Source of the DNA: Martelella alba
GTDB lineage: Bacteria > Pseudomonadota > Gammaproteobacteria > Enterobacterales > Enterobacteriaceae
Assembly: GCF_005217455.1 (NCBI RefSeq)
Contig: NZ_SZPQ01000020.1
Location: forward strand, 1-64,000
DNA: 64,000 bases
Reading direction: 5' to 3'
Shown: positions 1 to 9,287 of the stretch, in pieces
Position numbering within the stretch: position 1 is the stretch's first letter
Layout of the letters: each line of letters starts with the position of its first letter
The notes under the pieces: generated by a model
Database searches by the model: none
Seen by the model: the letters and a program-made list of their open reading frames with translations, nothing else
Told to the model about the DNA's origin: nothing
Made by a program: the position numbers and the translations under genes

Positions 1-119
1 CTGAGAGAGAGACGAGAGTGGCGTGCGGGATGCGTGCCGAAGAAGGGAAAGGGAAAATCAGCGTTGTTCCGGATAAACACCTGTGGTTGCCCGAGAGGGT
101 AACGGCGGGTAACAGAATT
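1..119 (+). other. 23S-5S rRNA intergenic spacer
   Basis: Purine-rich, non-coding sequence directly in front of the 5S gene. I see no 23S 3' end in it, so the window appears to begin inside the spacer of an rRNA operon transcribed on the + strand. No tRNA was recognised here. Confidence 0.55.
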
Positions 120-239
120 TGCCTGGCGGCCGTAGCGCGGTGGTCCCACCTGACCCCATGCCGAACTCAGAAGTGAAACGCCGTAGCGCCGATGGTAGTG
201 TGGGGTCTCCCCATGTGAGAGTAGGGAACTGCCAGGCAT
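120..239 (+). rRNA. rrf: 5S ribosomal RNA
   Basis: A 120-nt gene that begins TGCCTGGCGGCC and ends with the complementary GGGAACTGCCAGGCAT, forming the terminal 5S helix. The internal segments, including CCGAACTCAGAAGTGAAACG, match the E. coli 5S gene from memory almost base for base, which supports an enterobacterial origin. It is the last gene of an rRNA operon. In E. coli the rrnG 5S gene is followed by kgtP, yfiM and pssA. Here pssA also follows, but about 10 kb later. Confidence 0.98.
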
Positions 240-250
240 CCAAACAGAAA

Positions 251-282
251 AGCCCTCTGCGTAAGCAGGGGGCTTTTTTTTT
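251..282 (+). terminator. rRNA operon intrinsic terminator
   Basis: A ten-base-pair stem with one G-U pair (AGCCCTCTGC at 251-260, GCAGGGGGCT at 265-274) closes a GTAA loop and runs into nine consecutive T. This is a textbook rho-independent terminator just after the 5S gene. Confidence 0.95.
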
Positions 283-362
283 ACGTCATATAAAGGCCGG
301 CGGCGGCCTGTGCCGCCAGGGGGATTGAGCGCGCCTGGCGCCTGGCTGCGCCTAACGGATGA

Positions 363-1070
363 TCAGGGAACATTGAAAAACGCGGGGATCCTGAGACGGT
401 CCGCGTTGCCACCCAGTTTTTCGATGAGCGGCCGCACGGATGAAACGATGTGGCCAAGCATCCAGATGGACGCTCCCTTGGCATCGCCGCGTTGTACGAT
501 ATCCAGCAAAGGCAGATGCTCGTTCGCCACGTCATCCAGGGTGCTGAAGGCCGAATTATCAAAAAGCATCGCCAACGTCAATCTTGCCCGCAGAATATTG
601 AAAATATGGATCATGACCTTGTTTTGCGTCGCGTCAAAAATGGCGGCGTGAAAGGACAACTCCGCCTCTGTCACGGCGAGACGGTTTTCGTGAGTCGCGG
701 CCTCGGCCATATCGGCAATGGCCTGACGTAAAGGCGCGACATCCATGCCATTAAGCGTCGCTATCTCAATGGCCGAGGCTTCAAGAGGCAGGCGAACATT
801 ATAAATGTCCACAATATCGTCACCGGTCAAATCGCACACCGTGGCGCCTATCCTCGGTTGTTCCTGAACCAACCCGTCTTCAATTAAACGGCGCATGGCT
901 TCCCGCACCGGTGCCCGGCTGATACCGAAATCACGCGCCAATTGCGCCTCGACCAATCTTTCCCCCATGCCTATTTTGCCGGACAAAATCATGGCGCGTA
1001 TGCGTTCATGCGCCAGGTCCGCCAAACGGGCAGCCGAAAGGGGCGGGGGTGAAATATCCGTATTGGTCAT
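363..1070 (-). CDS. GntR-family transcriptional regulator, FCD (FadR) type
   Basis: Predicted 235-residue DNA-binding repressor. An N-terminal winged helix (about residues 14-80; motifs ISRAPVREAMRRL and GLV) is followed by an all-helical FCD ligand-binding domain, with the metal- or ligand-binding pattern seen in DIYNVRLPLEASA and the later His residues. I chose the ATG at 1070 because TGGAG lies seven bases upstream; a longer reading to 1142 lacks such a site. It is divergent from the aminotransferase-hydantoinase-ABC operon, and a perfect palindrome (1171-1194) lies between them. It most likely represses that operon and senses its substrate or an intermediate. The effector cannot be read from the sequence. 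Confidence 0.88.
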   Translation of the reverse strand: MTNTDISPPPLSAARLADLAHERIRAMILSGKIGMGERLVEAQLARDFGISRAPVREAMRRLIEDGLVQEQPRIGATVCDLTGDDIVDIYNVRLPLEASAIEIATLNGMDVAPLRQAIADMAEAATHENRLAVTEAELSFHAAIFDATQNKVMIHIFNILRARLTLAMLFDNSAFSTLDDVANEHLPLLDIVQRGDAKGASIWMLGHIVSSVRPLIEKLGGNADRLRIPAFFNVP

Positions 1071-1170
1071 GATAACTCCACATAATTTATCGTGAATAAG
1101 CCTGTTGAGTCCGAGTTTAACTAGTTTAAAGGCGATAACCAAGAGATAGTTGAATATTGTTTACTGTAAT

Positions 1171-1194
1171 CTGTCATCTGTCGACAGATGACAG
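1171..1194. promoter_or_regulatory. 24-bp perfect palindrome, probable GntR/FCD operator
   Basis: The half-site CTGTCATCTGTC is followed at once by its exact reverse complement. The centre CTGTCGACAG resembles the TnGnC/GACA cores bound by FCD-type GntR proteins (family knowledge). It lies 101 bp upstream of the regulator start and 39 bp upstream of the aminotransferase start, where a repressor could control both divergent units. Confidence 0.75.
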
Positions 1195-1232
1195 GGTGTG
1201 TGCTACGGTAAAGCCTATGATCAAAACAGGGT

Positions 1233-2525
1233 ATGTTTATGGACAGGCTTCTTAAGACCGGATTGAATACCGGTATCCAGGATGCTCCACGGATAATCGA
1301 CGGCGAGGGCGTTTACTTTGTCATGTCCGACGGGCGAAAGTTAATTGATGGAAGTTGCACCGGCGGCCCGTTGGGGCACCGCCATCCGGACATCATTACC
1401 GCGATGCAAGACGCGATTACCCGTGCTCCCGTGGTAAGCGAAGGCTGGTTTTGGGCCGAACGGGAAGCGGCGGCGGAAGAGCTCATCAAAACCGCTTTCG
1501 CTCGGGAAACGGATTGGATAGGCGCGGTGCGCTTTTTTTTGTCGGGTTCGGAGGCCAATGACGCCGCGTTGTCGCTGGCGCAGGCGCTCACGGGGCGCAC
1601 GCGCATCGCGACGCGTGAGCGGGCTTATCACGGTCTTGCGGGGCTTTCGCGAGCGGCGACGACACAACCGCAATGGCATGGGGGGATTTCCTGGTATGGG
1701 GGCGGAGTAAGCCCAGTCCCCGTCCTGACAAAGACGACGGAGTTGCCCGCGCCCTATTCGACGCGAAACAGCGGACGTATCCATTATCTGCGTTCGCGGG
1801 AATCGCTGGAAGAGGCGGAAGCCCAACTGTCCGACTGTGCGGCGATGATTATCGATTATTCGCAAGGCGGTATTTACCACGATCCCGCCTATCAGGATCG
1901 GGCCGCCCAGGCCGCCCGCAAGGCGGGCGCCTTATGGATTGCCGATGAAGTGGTAACGGGGCTTGGCCGTAGTGGACACTGGTTCGCCTTCGATCACGGC
2001 ACGACCCGTCCTGACATGGTGACGCTCGGGAAATCGTTGGCCGGCGGCGCCGCGCCCTGTGGCGCGGTCGTGCTATCAAAGGCCATAGTGGAGCGCATCA
2101 GTAAAGGGAGCTGGCAAAATTATTCGACGTTTCGCGGTCATCCTCTCATGATCGCCGCGACTCGTACTTATTTGCGCGTGGTTGAACGGGACGGGCTTTT
2201 GGACCGGGTTCGTGATATGGAAAAAATCATCCAAACCCGTCTCGCCGCAATTGCGCGCAAGCATGACATCGTCGCGCGGATCGACGGACGCGGCATACAT
2301 TGGACCGTCGAACTTAAGGGTGGCGACTGGCGCGACTGGCGGGCCGATACGTCGGAAACGCCGCCGGCCAGCCTCGTTTCCGACCGTGCAATCGAGGCGG
2401 GCGCGCTGATTGGCACTTCCGGCGAACACGATTCGCTGTTTTTGGCGCCGGCGCTCACCATGTCGGATACCGAGCTTGAGCGGCTACTGGATGCGCTCGA
2501 CTATGGGCTTGAAGCCCTTCGTTAA
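1233..2525 (+). CDS. class III pyridoxal-phosphate aminotransferase (glutamate-1-semialdehyde aminomutase-like)
   Basis: 430 residues, usual for class III fold-type I PLP enzymes. Visible motifs are the phosphate-binding SGSEANDAAL region near residue 105, the aspartate that contacts the PLP nitrogen in IADEVVTGLGR (about residue 238), and the Schiff-base lysine in TLGKSLAGG (about residue 267). First gene of the operon; 13 bp separate it from hyuA. The family transfers amino groups from omega- or beta-amino acids to a 2-oxo acid, or isomerises amino-aldehydes. With a hydantoinase/oxoprolinase pair next door, a role in breaking down an amino acid derived from a cyclic amide is likely but inferred. 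A second ATG lies two codons downstream. Confidence 0.85.
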   Translation: MFMDRLLKTGLNTGIQDAPRIIDGEGVYFVMSDGRKLIDGSCTGGPLGHRHPDIITAMQDAITRAPVVSEGWFWAEREAAAEELIKTAFARETDWIGAVRFFLSGSEANDAALSLAQALTGRTRIATRERAYHGLAGLSRAATTQPQWHGGISWYGGGVSPVPVLTKTTELPAPYSTRNSGRIHYLRSRESLEEAEAQLSDCAAMIIDYSQGGIYHDPAYQDRAAQAARKAGALWIADEVVTGLGRSGHWFAFDHGTTRPDMVTLGKSLAGGAAPCGAVVLSKAIVERISKGSWQNYSTFRGHPLMIAATRTYLRVVERDGLLDRVRDMEKIIQTRLAAIARKHDIVARIDGRGIHWTVELKGGDWRDWRADTSETPPASLVSDRAIEAGALIGTSGEHDSLFLAPALTMSDTELERLLDALDYGLEALR

Positions 2526-2538
2526 GGGAGGAGAACAG

Positions 2539-4606
2539 ATGTATCGCATTTCCGTTGATACCGGCGGGACCTTTACGGATGTGGTCGTCAGCGACAGCGC
2601 GGGGCGATCCGTCATAGGCAAAGCATTAACCACGCATGATCGGGTCTGGTCCGGCATGCGGGATGCGCTCGGCGTCGCGGCCCAGGCATTGCGGACCGAC
2701 CTCGGAAACCTCTTGGCCGGCAGCCGTCTCTTGACATACGGAACAACACGTTCAACCAATGCAATAGTCACCGGCAATACCGCAAAAACGGCCTTGCTTT
2801 TAACCGAAGGTTTTCCCGATATCCTGGTGTTACGGGAAGGCGGGCGGGCTAACGCCCATGATTTTTCCCGCGACTACCCGCAACCCTATATTCCTCGCAA
2901 CCGGACATTCGAAGTACCGGAACGGATCCTGGCGGACGGGACGATAGCCCATCCCCTGGACGAAGACGCGGTACGGGATGTGTTGCGCAAACTTGGTGAA
3001 GCGGAGTATGAGGCTATCGCGGTTTGCCTGCTTTGGTCGGTGTCAAATCCGGTTCATGAGCGGCGAATCGGTGAACTGGTAGAGGAAATCCTGCCGGGCA
3101 TGTCTTACACCTTGTCTTCCACCCTCCTGCCTATTATCCGGGAATACCGGCGGGCCTCGGCGTGCCTCCCTCAAGCCGCTAATGCAGGCGCATCTACGGG
3201 ACCTGGAGCGTGACCTGCGGGCCGAAGGTTTCCAGGGAGAGTTGATGATGTCCACCATTATGGGCGGCCTGATGGGGATCGGGGCATTGAATGAGCGTCC
3301 CATCTACACTGTGGGATCCGGTCCTGCGATGGCGCCTATCGCGGCGGCGGCGTTCTCCCTGGCGGAACAACTGGGCGGTAACGTGATTGTTTGCGATACC
3401 GGCGGAACCACATTCGATGTCGGCCTGGTCCGCGATGGTCAATTAACCTATTCCCGCGATACCTGGATCGGCGAACAATGGCGCGGTCATTTGCTGGGGA
3501 TATCATCGGTAGATATTCGCTCCATCGGCGCGGGCGGCGGGTCTATTGCCTGGATTGACGATGGCGGGTTGTTGCGCGTCGGTCCGCAAAGCGCCGGCTC
3601 GGAGCCCGGTCCCGCCTGTTACGGCAGGGGAGGATGCCTGCCTACGGTATCGGATGCGGCCTGTGTGCTGGGATACTTCAACGCCGACGCCTTCCTGGGA
3701 GGTCGGATGCGGCTGGATGTCGCGGCGGCGCGGAAGTCCATTGCAACCCTTGCCGAACAATTGGGTCGGGGCATCGAACAGACCGCTTACGATATCGTCG
3801 CTATCGCCAGTGAGCTGATGATTAAAGCGATTCATGAAATCACCACCACCGAAGGGCTTAATCCCCGGGAGAGCGCCATCGTGGCGGGAGGCGGGGCGGC
3901 GGGTCTGAATATCATGCCCATCGCGCAAGAACTTGGCTGTGAAAGGGTCTTGTTGCCGTGCGCCGCGTCGGCGTTGTCGGCATCGGGCATGCAGTTCGCC
4001 GATGTGGTCCGTGAGGAAACCGCCAGTCATTACACATTATCGACAGCGTTCGATGCGGCCGGCATAACGGCCGTGCTTGATGATCACGTATTGCGCCATC
4101 AGGCGTTTATGACGGAACCGGCCATGGCCGGCCACGCCGCATCACATATCGGTCATGTGGTTGAAGCGCGTTACGCGGGCCAGGTCTGGCTTATCGATGT
4201 CGCCGTGCCCGAGGGGGATCTCGCCACGGCGGCGGGACAGTCCGCGTTGTTTGACGCGTTTCATCATGCCCATGAACGCATCTTCGCCATTAGCGATCCA
4301 CACAGCGCCATTGAGTTCCTGACATGGAAAACGCGGCTGACCGTCGAGGTACCGAGTCCGCCTCATGCGCGGCGCGCGGCGGCACAGGGGCAGACCCGGC
4401 CCCATACCCACCGGCGCTGTTTCTTCGCTGAAGGCGTAGAGGCCGCAACGCCTGTTTATCTGGCATCGGACCTGGCGGCGGGGCACACCATTCCCGGACC
4501 CGCCGTGATAGAAGAGCCCACCACCACGCTGGTCGTCTATCCCGGTATGCGGGTTACCCTGAGCGGGTACGGTAATTACCTACTGGATACGAGGACCGAG
4601 GCATGA
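2539..4606 (+). pseudogene. hyuA: hydantoinase/oxoprolinase subunit A, frameshifted
   Basis: ATP-dependent hydantoinase/5-oxoprolinase/acetone carboxylase alpha-type subunit. The start at 2539 has a strong AGGGAGGAGA site. The first frame carries DTGGTFTDVV, the ATPase phosphate loop, up to REYRRASA near 3162; the second frame resumes with ASLKPLMQAHL near 3164 and holds the second nucleotide motif CDTGGTTFDVG. The join lacks the family's usual TVVN residues, so about 11 bases (possibly 8) seem to be deleted, shifting the frame. With 11 bases restored the protein would have about 692 residues, the normal size. The first reading frame runs out at 3213. Unless the assembly is wrong, the subunit is inactive. 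The downstream gene overlaps the end by 4 bp. Confidence 0.85.
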
Positions 4607-6426
4607 CCCATACCACCGTGCGCGCCGACGATCGGGGCGCTGAAAGAGATCCGGTGTTGACCGCCATCATTGCCAACCGTATCGACGGTATCGTGCGCGA
4701 AATGACCAATACGTTGTTGCGCGCGGCGCGTTCGGCGGTGATTAACAGCGCGCGGGACTTTAGCTGCGGTATCTGCACCGCGGATAATCAGTTGCTGGCG
4801 TGCGCGGACGGACTGCCGATCCATAGCTTCGGCGCCAACCTGCAAACGCGCACCCTGTGCGAAATGCATCCGGCGTTACGTGAAGGCGACGCTTTTTTGC
4901 ATAACGATCCTTACACGGGCAACACACATCCGGCGGATCACACTTTTATGGTGCCGGTATTCATTGATGGCGAACATCTGTTCACCGCCGTTGCCAAGGC
5001 GCATCAGGCGGATATCGGCAATTCCCGGCCGACGACCTATCACGTTTCCGCCCGGGATATCTACGAAGAAGGCGCTTTGATTTTCCCGGCGGTGCAGATT
5101 CAGCGCGACTACCAAATGATTGACGATATTGTGCGGATGTGCCGCTCGCGTATCCGAGTGCCCGGGCAATGGTATGGGGATTTCCTGGCGGGACTGGGCG
5201 CGGCGCGCATCGCCGAACGGCGCTTAAAGGCGCTCTGCGTGAAATATGGCAAAAACGTCATTCGCCGCTTCATAGGCGATTGGCTTGATTATTCGGAACA
5301 GCGTATGGCGCAGGCGATACGTCGGCTGCCCAAGGCAACCCTGCGACGCGAGAGCCGTCATGACCCCATCGCCGATGTGATCCCCGAGGGGATCCCTGTG
5401 CGGGCCACGTTGAGCGTCGACCCGGCGCAACCGCTTATTACCGTCGATTTGCGCGATAACGTGCCGAATGTGGCCTGCGGTTTGAATCTCAGCGAAGCCT
5501 GTTCCATCTCGGCCGCGTTGACCGGTATCTTCAACTCGCTTCCGGCGGATATTCCCAAAAACGCCGGGACGTTCCGCTGCGTCAAATTGCTGCTTGACGA
5601 AGGGAAAGTGATAGGTCGTCCCCGGCACCCTTTCAGTTGTTCTGTGGCGACGACCAATATCTCGGATCGTCTGGTGAACCTGCTGGGCTCGGCCATGGCG
5701 GAGCTGGGGGAAGGCCTGGGCGTCGCGGAGGGCGGTATTGGCATGGGGGTCGGCATGGCGGTGATCTCGGGGACGGATCCGCGCAACGGCGAGGGATACG
5801 TCAATCAGTTGATCATTGCCAATAACGGCGGCCCGGCCAGCGCCCACGCCGACGGATGGGTGACATATGAATTGCCCGACGGCGGCGGTTTGACCTACCG
5901 GGACTCGGTGGAAATCAACGAAATGAAGCACCCCATCAAGTTTGAACGTCTGCGACTGATGCCGGGATCAGGCGGCGCGGGAAAATTTCGCGGTTCCCCG
6001 GGCGGTAATGTGGCCTATTCGGTGTTGCGGGGCGAGATGCGGGTGATCTACCCCTGCGACGGACAGATCTCCCCCGGTCGAGGGGTGCGTGGCGGCGCCG
6101 ACGGCTCCTGCGCCTCCGGTTGGTTAATTACGGTGGACGGCCGGCGCGAGAAACTGCCGAATTCCGTGGATATCGTTATTCGTCCCGGCGAAATAATCGA
6201 AGGGTTCGATTGTTCGGGCGGTGGCTACGGTAACCCGCTGACGCGCGATCCCGCGCGGGTTTTGCATGATGTGGCCCAACGCTGGGAAACGATAGAACGG
6301 GCTCGCGACATTTACGGCGTTATTCTCACCGGCGACGCCGCGGATGAAACGTTGGCCGTTGATGTCGAGCGGACCCTCGCGCGGCGCGCCGAATTACACA
6401 CGTCTTTGACATCGCTTCAGGTCTGA
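4603..6426 (+). CDS. hyuB: hydantoinase B/oxoprolinase family protein
   Basis: 607 residues. It partners HyuA-type subunits in ATP-dependent opening of hydantoins, 5-oxoproline or related rings, or in ketone carboxylation. Family features include the AARSAVINSARDFS region near residue 45, HNDPYTGNTHPADH near residue 100, and the glycine-rich C-terminal part ending in FDCSGGGYGNP. Its ATG overlaps the hyuA stop (ATGA), so translation was designed to be coupled. The reading frame is intact although hyuA is broken, which argues that the hyuA lesion is recent. The precise substrate cannot be deduced. Confidence 0.87.
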   Translation: MTHTTVRADDRGAERDPVLTAIIANRIDGIVREMTNTLLRAARSAVINSARDFSCGICTADNQLLACADGLPIHSFGANLQTRTLCEMHPALREGDAFLHNDPYTGNTHPADHTFMVPVFIDGEHLFTAVAKAHQADIGNSRPTTYHVSARDIYEEGALIFPAVQIQRDYQMIDDIVRMCRSRIRVPGQWYGDFLAGLGAARIAERRLKALCVKYGKNVIRRFIGDWLDYSEQRMAQAIRRLPKATLRRESRHDPIADVIPEGIPVRATLSVDPAQPLITVDLRDNVPNVACGLNLSEACSISAALTGIFNSLPADIPKNAGTFRCVKLLLDEGKVIGRPRHPFSCSVATTNISDRLVNLLGSAMAELGEGLGVAEGGIGMGVGMAVISGTDPRNGEGYVNQLIIANNGGPASAHADGWVTYELPDGGGLTYRDSVEINEMKHPIKFERLRLMPGSGGAGKFRGSPGGNVAYSVLRGEMRVIYPCDGQISPGRGVRGGADGSCASGWLITVDGRREKLPNSVDIVIRPGEIIEGFDCSGGGYGNPLTRDPARVLHDVAQRWETIERARDIYGVILTGDAADETLAVDVERTLARRAELHTSLTSLQV

Positions 6427-6493
6427 TTTATCCGGACCCGTCGGCATCGTTGGCGGGTGTCACCATAAAACCAACGTAGAGGTAGGGCTTATT

Positions 6494-7588
6494 ATGGCAT
6501 TCGAAGAGGTAAATAAACACGGCGTGTCCCGCCGGACTTTGCTCAAAGGCGTGGGGGTCGGCACTGCCGCCGCAATGTTAGGCATGCTGCCGCGCGGCGC
6601 GATGGCGCAAGACAAAAAAATCGTGTGGGGCACCAACGCGGATTATGCCAAACCCGAGTTGCTGGCGCCGTTTACCCAAAAAACCGCTACGACGGTGGGC
6701 ACCCAGTTCTTTGCCGACCCCTCGGAACTTATCGCTAAAATCAAGTCCGGCGGAGCGGGGATAGATGTTCTGACAGACGGCTCCTACCATTCGCAGATAA
6801 CCTATGACGCCGGTATTCTTCGTCCGGTCGATCTCGCGAAACTGAAAAACTGGCAAGCGCTGTTGCCACAGTTCCAGTCGGCGGGCGGGCTGGCTTTCAA
6901 TGGTAAGCAATATGGTATTCCCTACGCCTGGGGTACCGATTCCGTGGTCTATAATCGTCAGGCGCTCGGTGTTGAAATCGACGATATCGGCGCGCTTTTC
7001 AATAAGAAATATGCCGGGCAAATCGCCATGCCGAACGGCTTGTTCGAGAGTCTCGTGGCCACGGCATTGTATTTGGGCATCAAGAAGCCCTTCGCTATGG
7101 ACCAAAAAGAACTGGATGAAGTCACCAAGGCGCTGATAGCGCAAAAGCCTTTGGTGCGGACTTATTGGAATGATATCGGCGATTTGAAAAACCTGATGGC
7201 AACGGGGGAAGTGACGCTATGCTGGGGATGGAAAATGCTGCTGGATTTACGAAAAGACGGTATCGATGTGCAGTGGTCGCATCCCAAACAAGGAGAGTTG
7301 GCCTGGTATGACGCCGCATTCGTTACTACCGAGGCCAGCGGCGCGGCCCTGGAGGACACTTATGCCTTCCTGGACTATCTGATCGGCGATACTTATGGGC
7401 GGCTGATGGGCGAGCAGATAGGCTATGCAACGACTTCAACGGCGGCCATCAAGGCAATGACGTCCGCGACGCGCTCTGCGCTGGGACTCGACAAGGTGGA
7501 TGACTTTCTCGCGAAAGCCGTTTGGTGGACATCGCCGACAAGACCAGCCGCTTATCAGGCCGCCTGGGACAAGGTACTCAATGCCTGA
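6494..7588 (+). CDS. PotD-like ABC transporter substrate-binding protein with Tat signal
   Basis: 364 residues. The N-terminus carries a twin-arginine export signal (SRRTLLKG, then a hydrophobic stretch and PRGAMAQ cleavage region), so the protein is folded before export to the periplasm. The mature part resembles the spermidine/putrescine-binding family (WGTNADYAKPELLAPF; YGIPYAWGTDSVVYN). It follows hyuB by 67 bp and is followed by two permeases and an ATPase, forming a complete importer. The ligand is probably the compound processed by the aminotransferase and the hydantoinase pair (inference). Confidence 0.85.
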   Translation: MAFEEVNKHGVSRRTLLKGVGVGTAAAMLGMLPRGAMAQDKKIVWGTNADYAKPELLAPFTQKTATTVGTQFFADPSELIAKIKSGGAGIDVLTDGSYHSQITYDAGILRPVDLAKLKNWQALLPQFQSAGGLAFNGKQYGIPYAWGTDSVVYNRQALGVEIDDIGALFNKKYAGQIAMPNGLFESLVATALYLGIKKPFAMDQKELDEVTKALIAQKPLVRTYWNDIGDLKNLMATGEVTLCWGWKMLLDLRKDGIDVQWSHPKQGELAWYDAAFVTTEASGAALEDTYAFLDYLIGDTYGRLMGEQIGYATTSTAAIKAMTSATRSALGLDKVDDFLAKAVWWTSPTRPAAYQAAWDKVLNA

Positions 7589-7614
7589 ACAACGCACATC
7601 GGGAAGATATTGCC

Positions 7615-8505
7615 ATGCGTGACCTGCGTTACTCGGCTTTGACCGGCGGTCCTTGGACCGTCGTCTTGCTGGCGTTTTTCATACTGCCCATAGTGGGGTT
7701 GATTTACTTTTCGCTGACGGGACACAACGCGCCTTTCCCCTCATTGACCAATTACCGGTTGATTTTCTCGGCGGGCTCAACCCGTCCTGAGGTCTTGGTC
7801 CGCACCATCGCCACGGCATGCGAGGTGGTCGGCATGTCGGCCATGCTGGCGATCCCCACGGCCTACTTTCTTGCCATCGTGGTGCGTTCGGCGCGGTTTC
7901 AGGCAGTGTATCTGACGTTGGTCTCGGCGACATTCCTGGTGGGCAGCCTGGTCCGAACGGTGTCATGGCGAGGAATCCTCGGGCGAAACGGCCTATTGAA
8001 CGAAGTGATGATGTCCCTGCATCTCATTGATACGCCAGTGATGTCGTTGCTATATGGCCCGTTGGCGGTCAAGCTGTCCATGACCTATAACGCCTTTCCC
8101 TTTATGCTTTTCACCTTGTTTCTGGCCATGAAAGCCATTGATCCCGGCATTATTCTGGCTGCCCGGGATCTCGGCGCCAACGCGGCGACAACGTTCTGGC
8201 GCATCATTATTCCCCTTTCCGCGCCAGGCCTTTGGAGCGGCGGCATCTTGGTTTTTGTGCCGACGCTTTCCACGGTTCTTGAGCCGGAAATACTCGGCGG
8301 GACCACGGGACGTCTGATGGCCACCGATATCCGCGACCAGTTTTTCCATGCATTGAACTGGCCGATGGGCAGCGCCCTGACCGTTATCCTGATCCTGGTA
8401 GGCGCACTGTCCGTCGCGGTAATTTCGCTGGTGATGGCTTTTGGCGCGTGGCTTTGCGGTACGCTGGGCATATCGCTTGGCCACGATGGGAGGCCTGGCC
8501 GATGA
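7615..8505 (+). CDS. ABC transporter permease, PotB-like
   Basis: 296 residues with about six membrane segments; the first begins near VVLLAFFILPIVGL. The cytoplasmic EAA loop that docks the ATPase is seen in ARDLGANAATTFWRIIIP around residue 185. The ATG at 7615 is chosen because an upstream start would extend back into the binding-protein gene. The next permease overlaps its stop codon by 4 bp. It is the first membrane subunit of the importer encoded at 6494-10357. Confidence 0.87.
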   Translation: MRDLRYSALTGGPWTVVLLAFFILPIVGLIYFSLTGHNAPFPSLTNYRLIFSAGSTRPEVLVRTIATACEVVGMSAMLAIPTAYFLAIVVRSARFQAVYLTLVSATFLVGSLVRTVSWRGILGRNGLLNEVMMSLHLIDTPVMSLLYGPLAVKLSMTYNAFPFMLFTLFLAMKAIDPGIILAARDLGANAATTFWRIIIPLSAPGLWSGGILVFVPTLSTVLEPEILGGTTGRLMATDIRDQFFHALNWPMGSALTVILILVGALSVAVISLVMAFGAWLCGTLGISLGHDGRPGR

Positions 8506-9287
8506 AGGTATCGCAATACTGGCTCGCCATGATAGCCGGGGCGGTCATGCTGTTTCTTTTGGCGCCCATCGTGACCATGATGGCCTTTAGCTTCAACATT
8601 TCCCGTTATTATGCCTTTCCCATGCGCGGCCTGACCCTGAAATGGTATGAGCAGTTACTGTCCGATACCAGTATCGGCCAGTCGCTATTAAGCAGCCTGT
8701 TTATCGCAATGATGGCGATGGCGGCCGCCGGGACGTTTGGAACACTGTTCGCCTTCTTTATCGTGCGGGCCAGGATTGTCGGGAAACGGGCTTTGGCCAG
8801 CCTGGGTTTTCTCCCGTTGGTGGTCCCCGTTCTGGTATTGGCGGCGGGGTTGCAATCAAGCTTTGTCGCGCTCCGGCTGCCCCTTGGCTATATCGCCGTT
8901 ATGCTGGGCCACACGGTGTATACGACGCCTTTTGTCACTTTGATGGTAACCGCGCAACTGATCCGCTATGACACGGGGCTGGACGCGGCGGCGCGCGATC
9001 TTGGCGCCACGGCGGCACAATCCTTCCGCCTGGTGACATTGCCCATTTTGTGGCCGGCGATGCGTGCCGGGGCGCTGCTGGCGTTTCTGATGTCTTTCAA
9101 CGAATGGGCGATCGCGTTTTTCAACGGCCGAGGTTTTAACACCCTGCCCATGCTGTTTTATTCGTTGCAGCGTAACGGCCTGCCTCCCACGGTGCTGGCG
9201 TATTCGACCCTATCCATTGTACTGGTGTTGGTTGTGGCGGTCCTACTGACGCCGATGGCAATCCGGCTTTTGAAAGGTGATAAATGA
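8502..9287 (+). CDS. ABC transporter permease, PotC-like
   Basis: 261 residues with about six membrane segments. It starts with an ATGA overlap on the preceding permease and ends in an ATGA overlap with the ATPase. The EAA loop is ARDLGATAAQSFRLVTLP near residue 165. It pairs with the PotB-like subunit as the second half of the membrane channel. Confidence 0.87.
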   Translation: MKVSQYWLAMIAGAVMLFLLAPIVTMMAFSFNISRYYAFPMRGLTLKWYEQLLSDTSIGQSLLSSLFIAMMAMAAAGTFGTLFAFFIVRARIVGKRALASLGFLPLVVPVLVLAAGLQSSFVALRLPLGYIAVMLGHTVYTTPFVTLMVTAQLIRYDTGLDAAARDLGATAAQSFRLVTLPILWPAMRAGALLAFLMSFNEWAIAFFNGRGFNTLPMLFYSLQRNGLPPTVLAYSTLSIVLVLVVAVLLTPMAIRLLKGDK

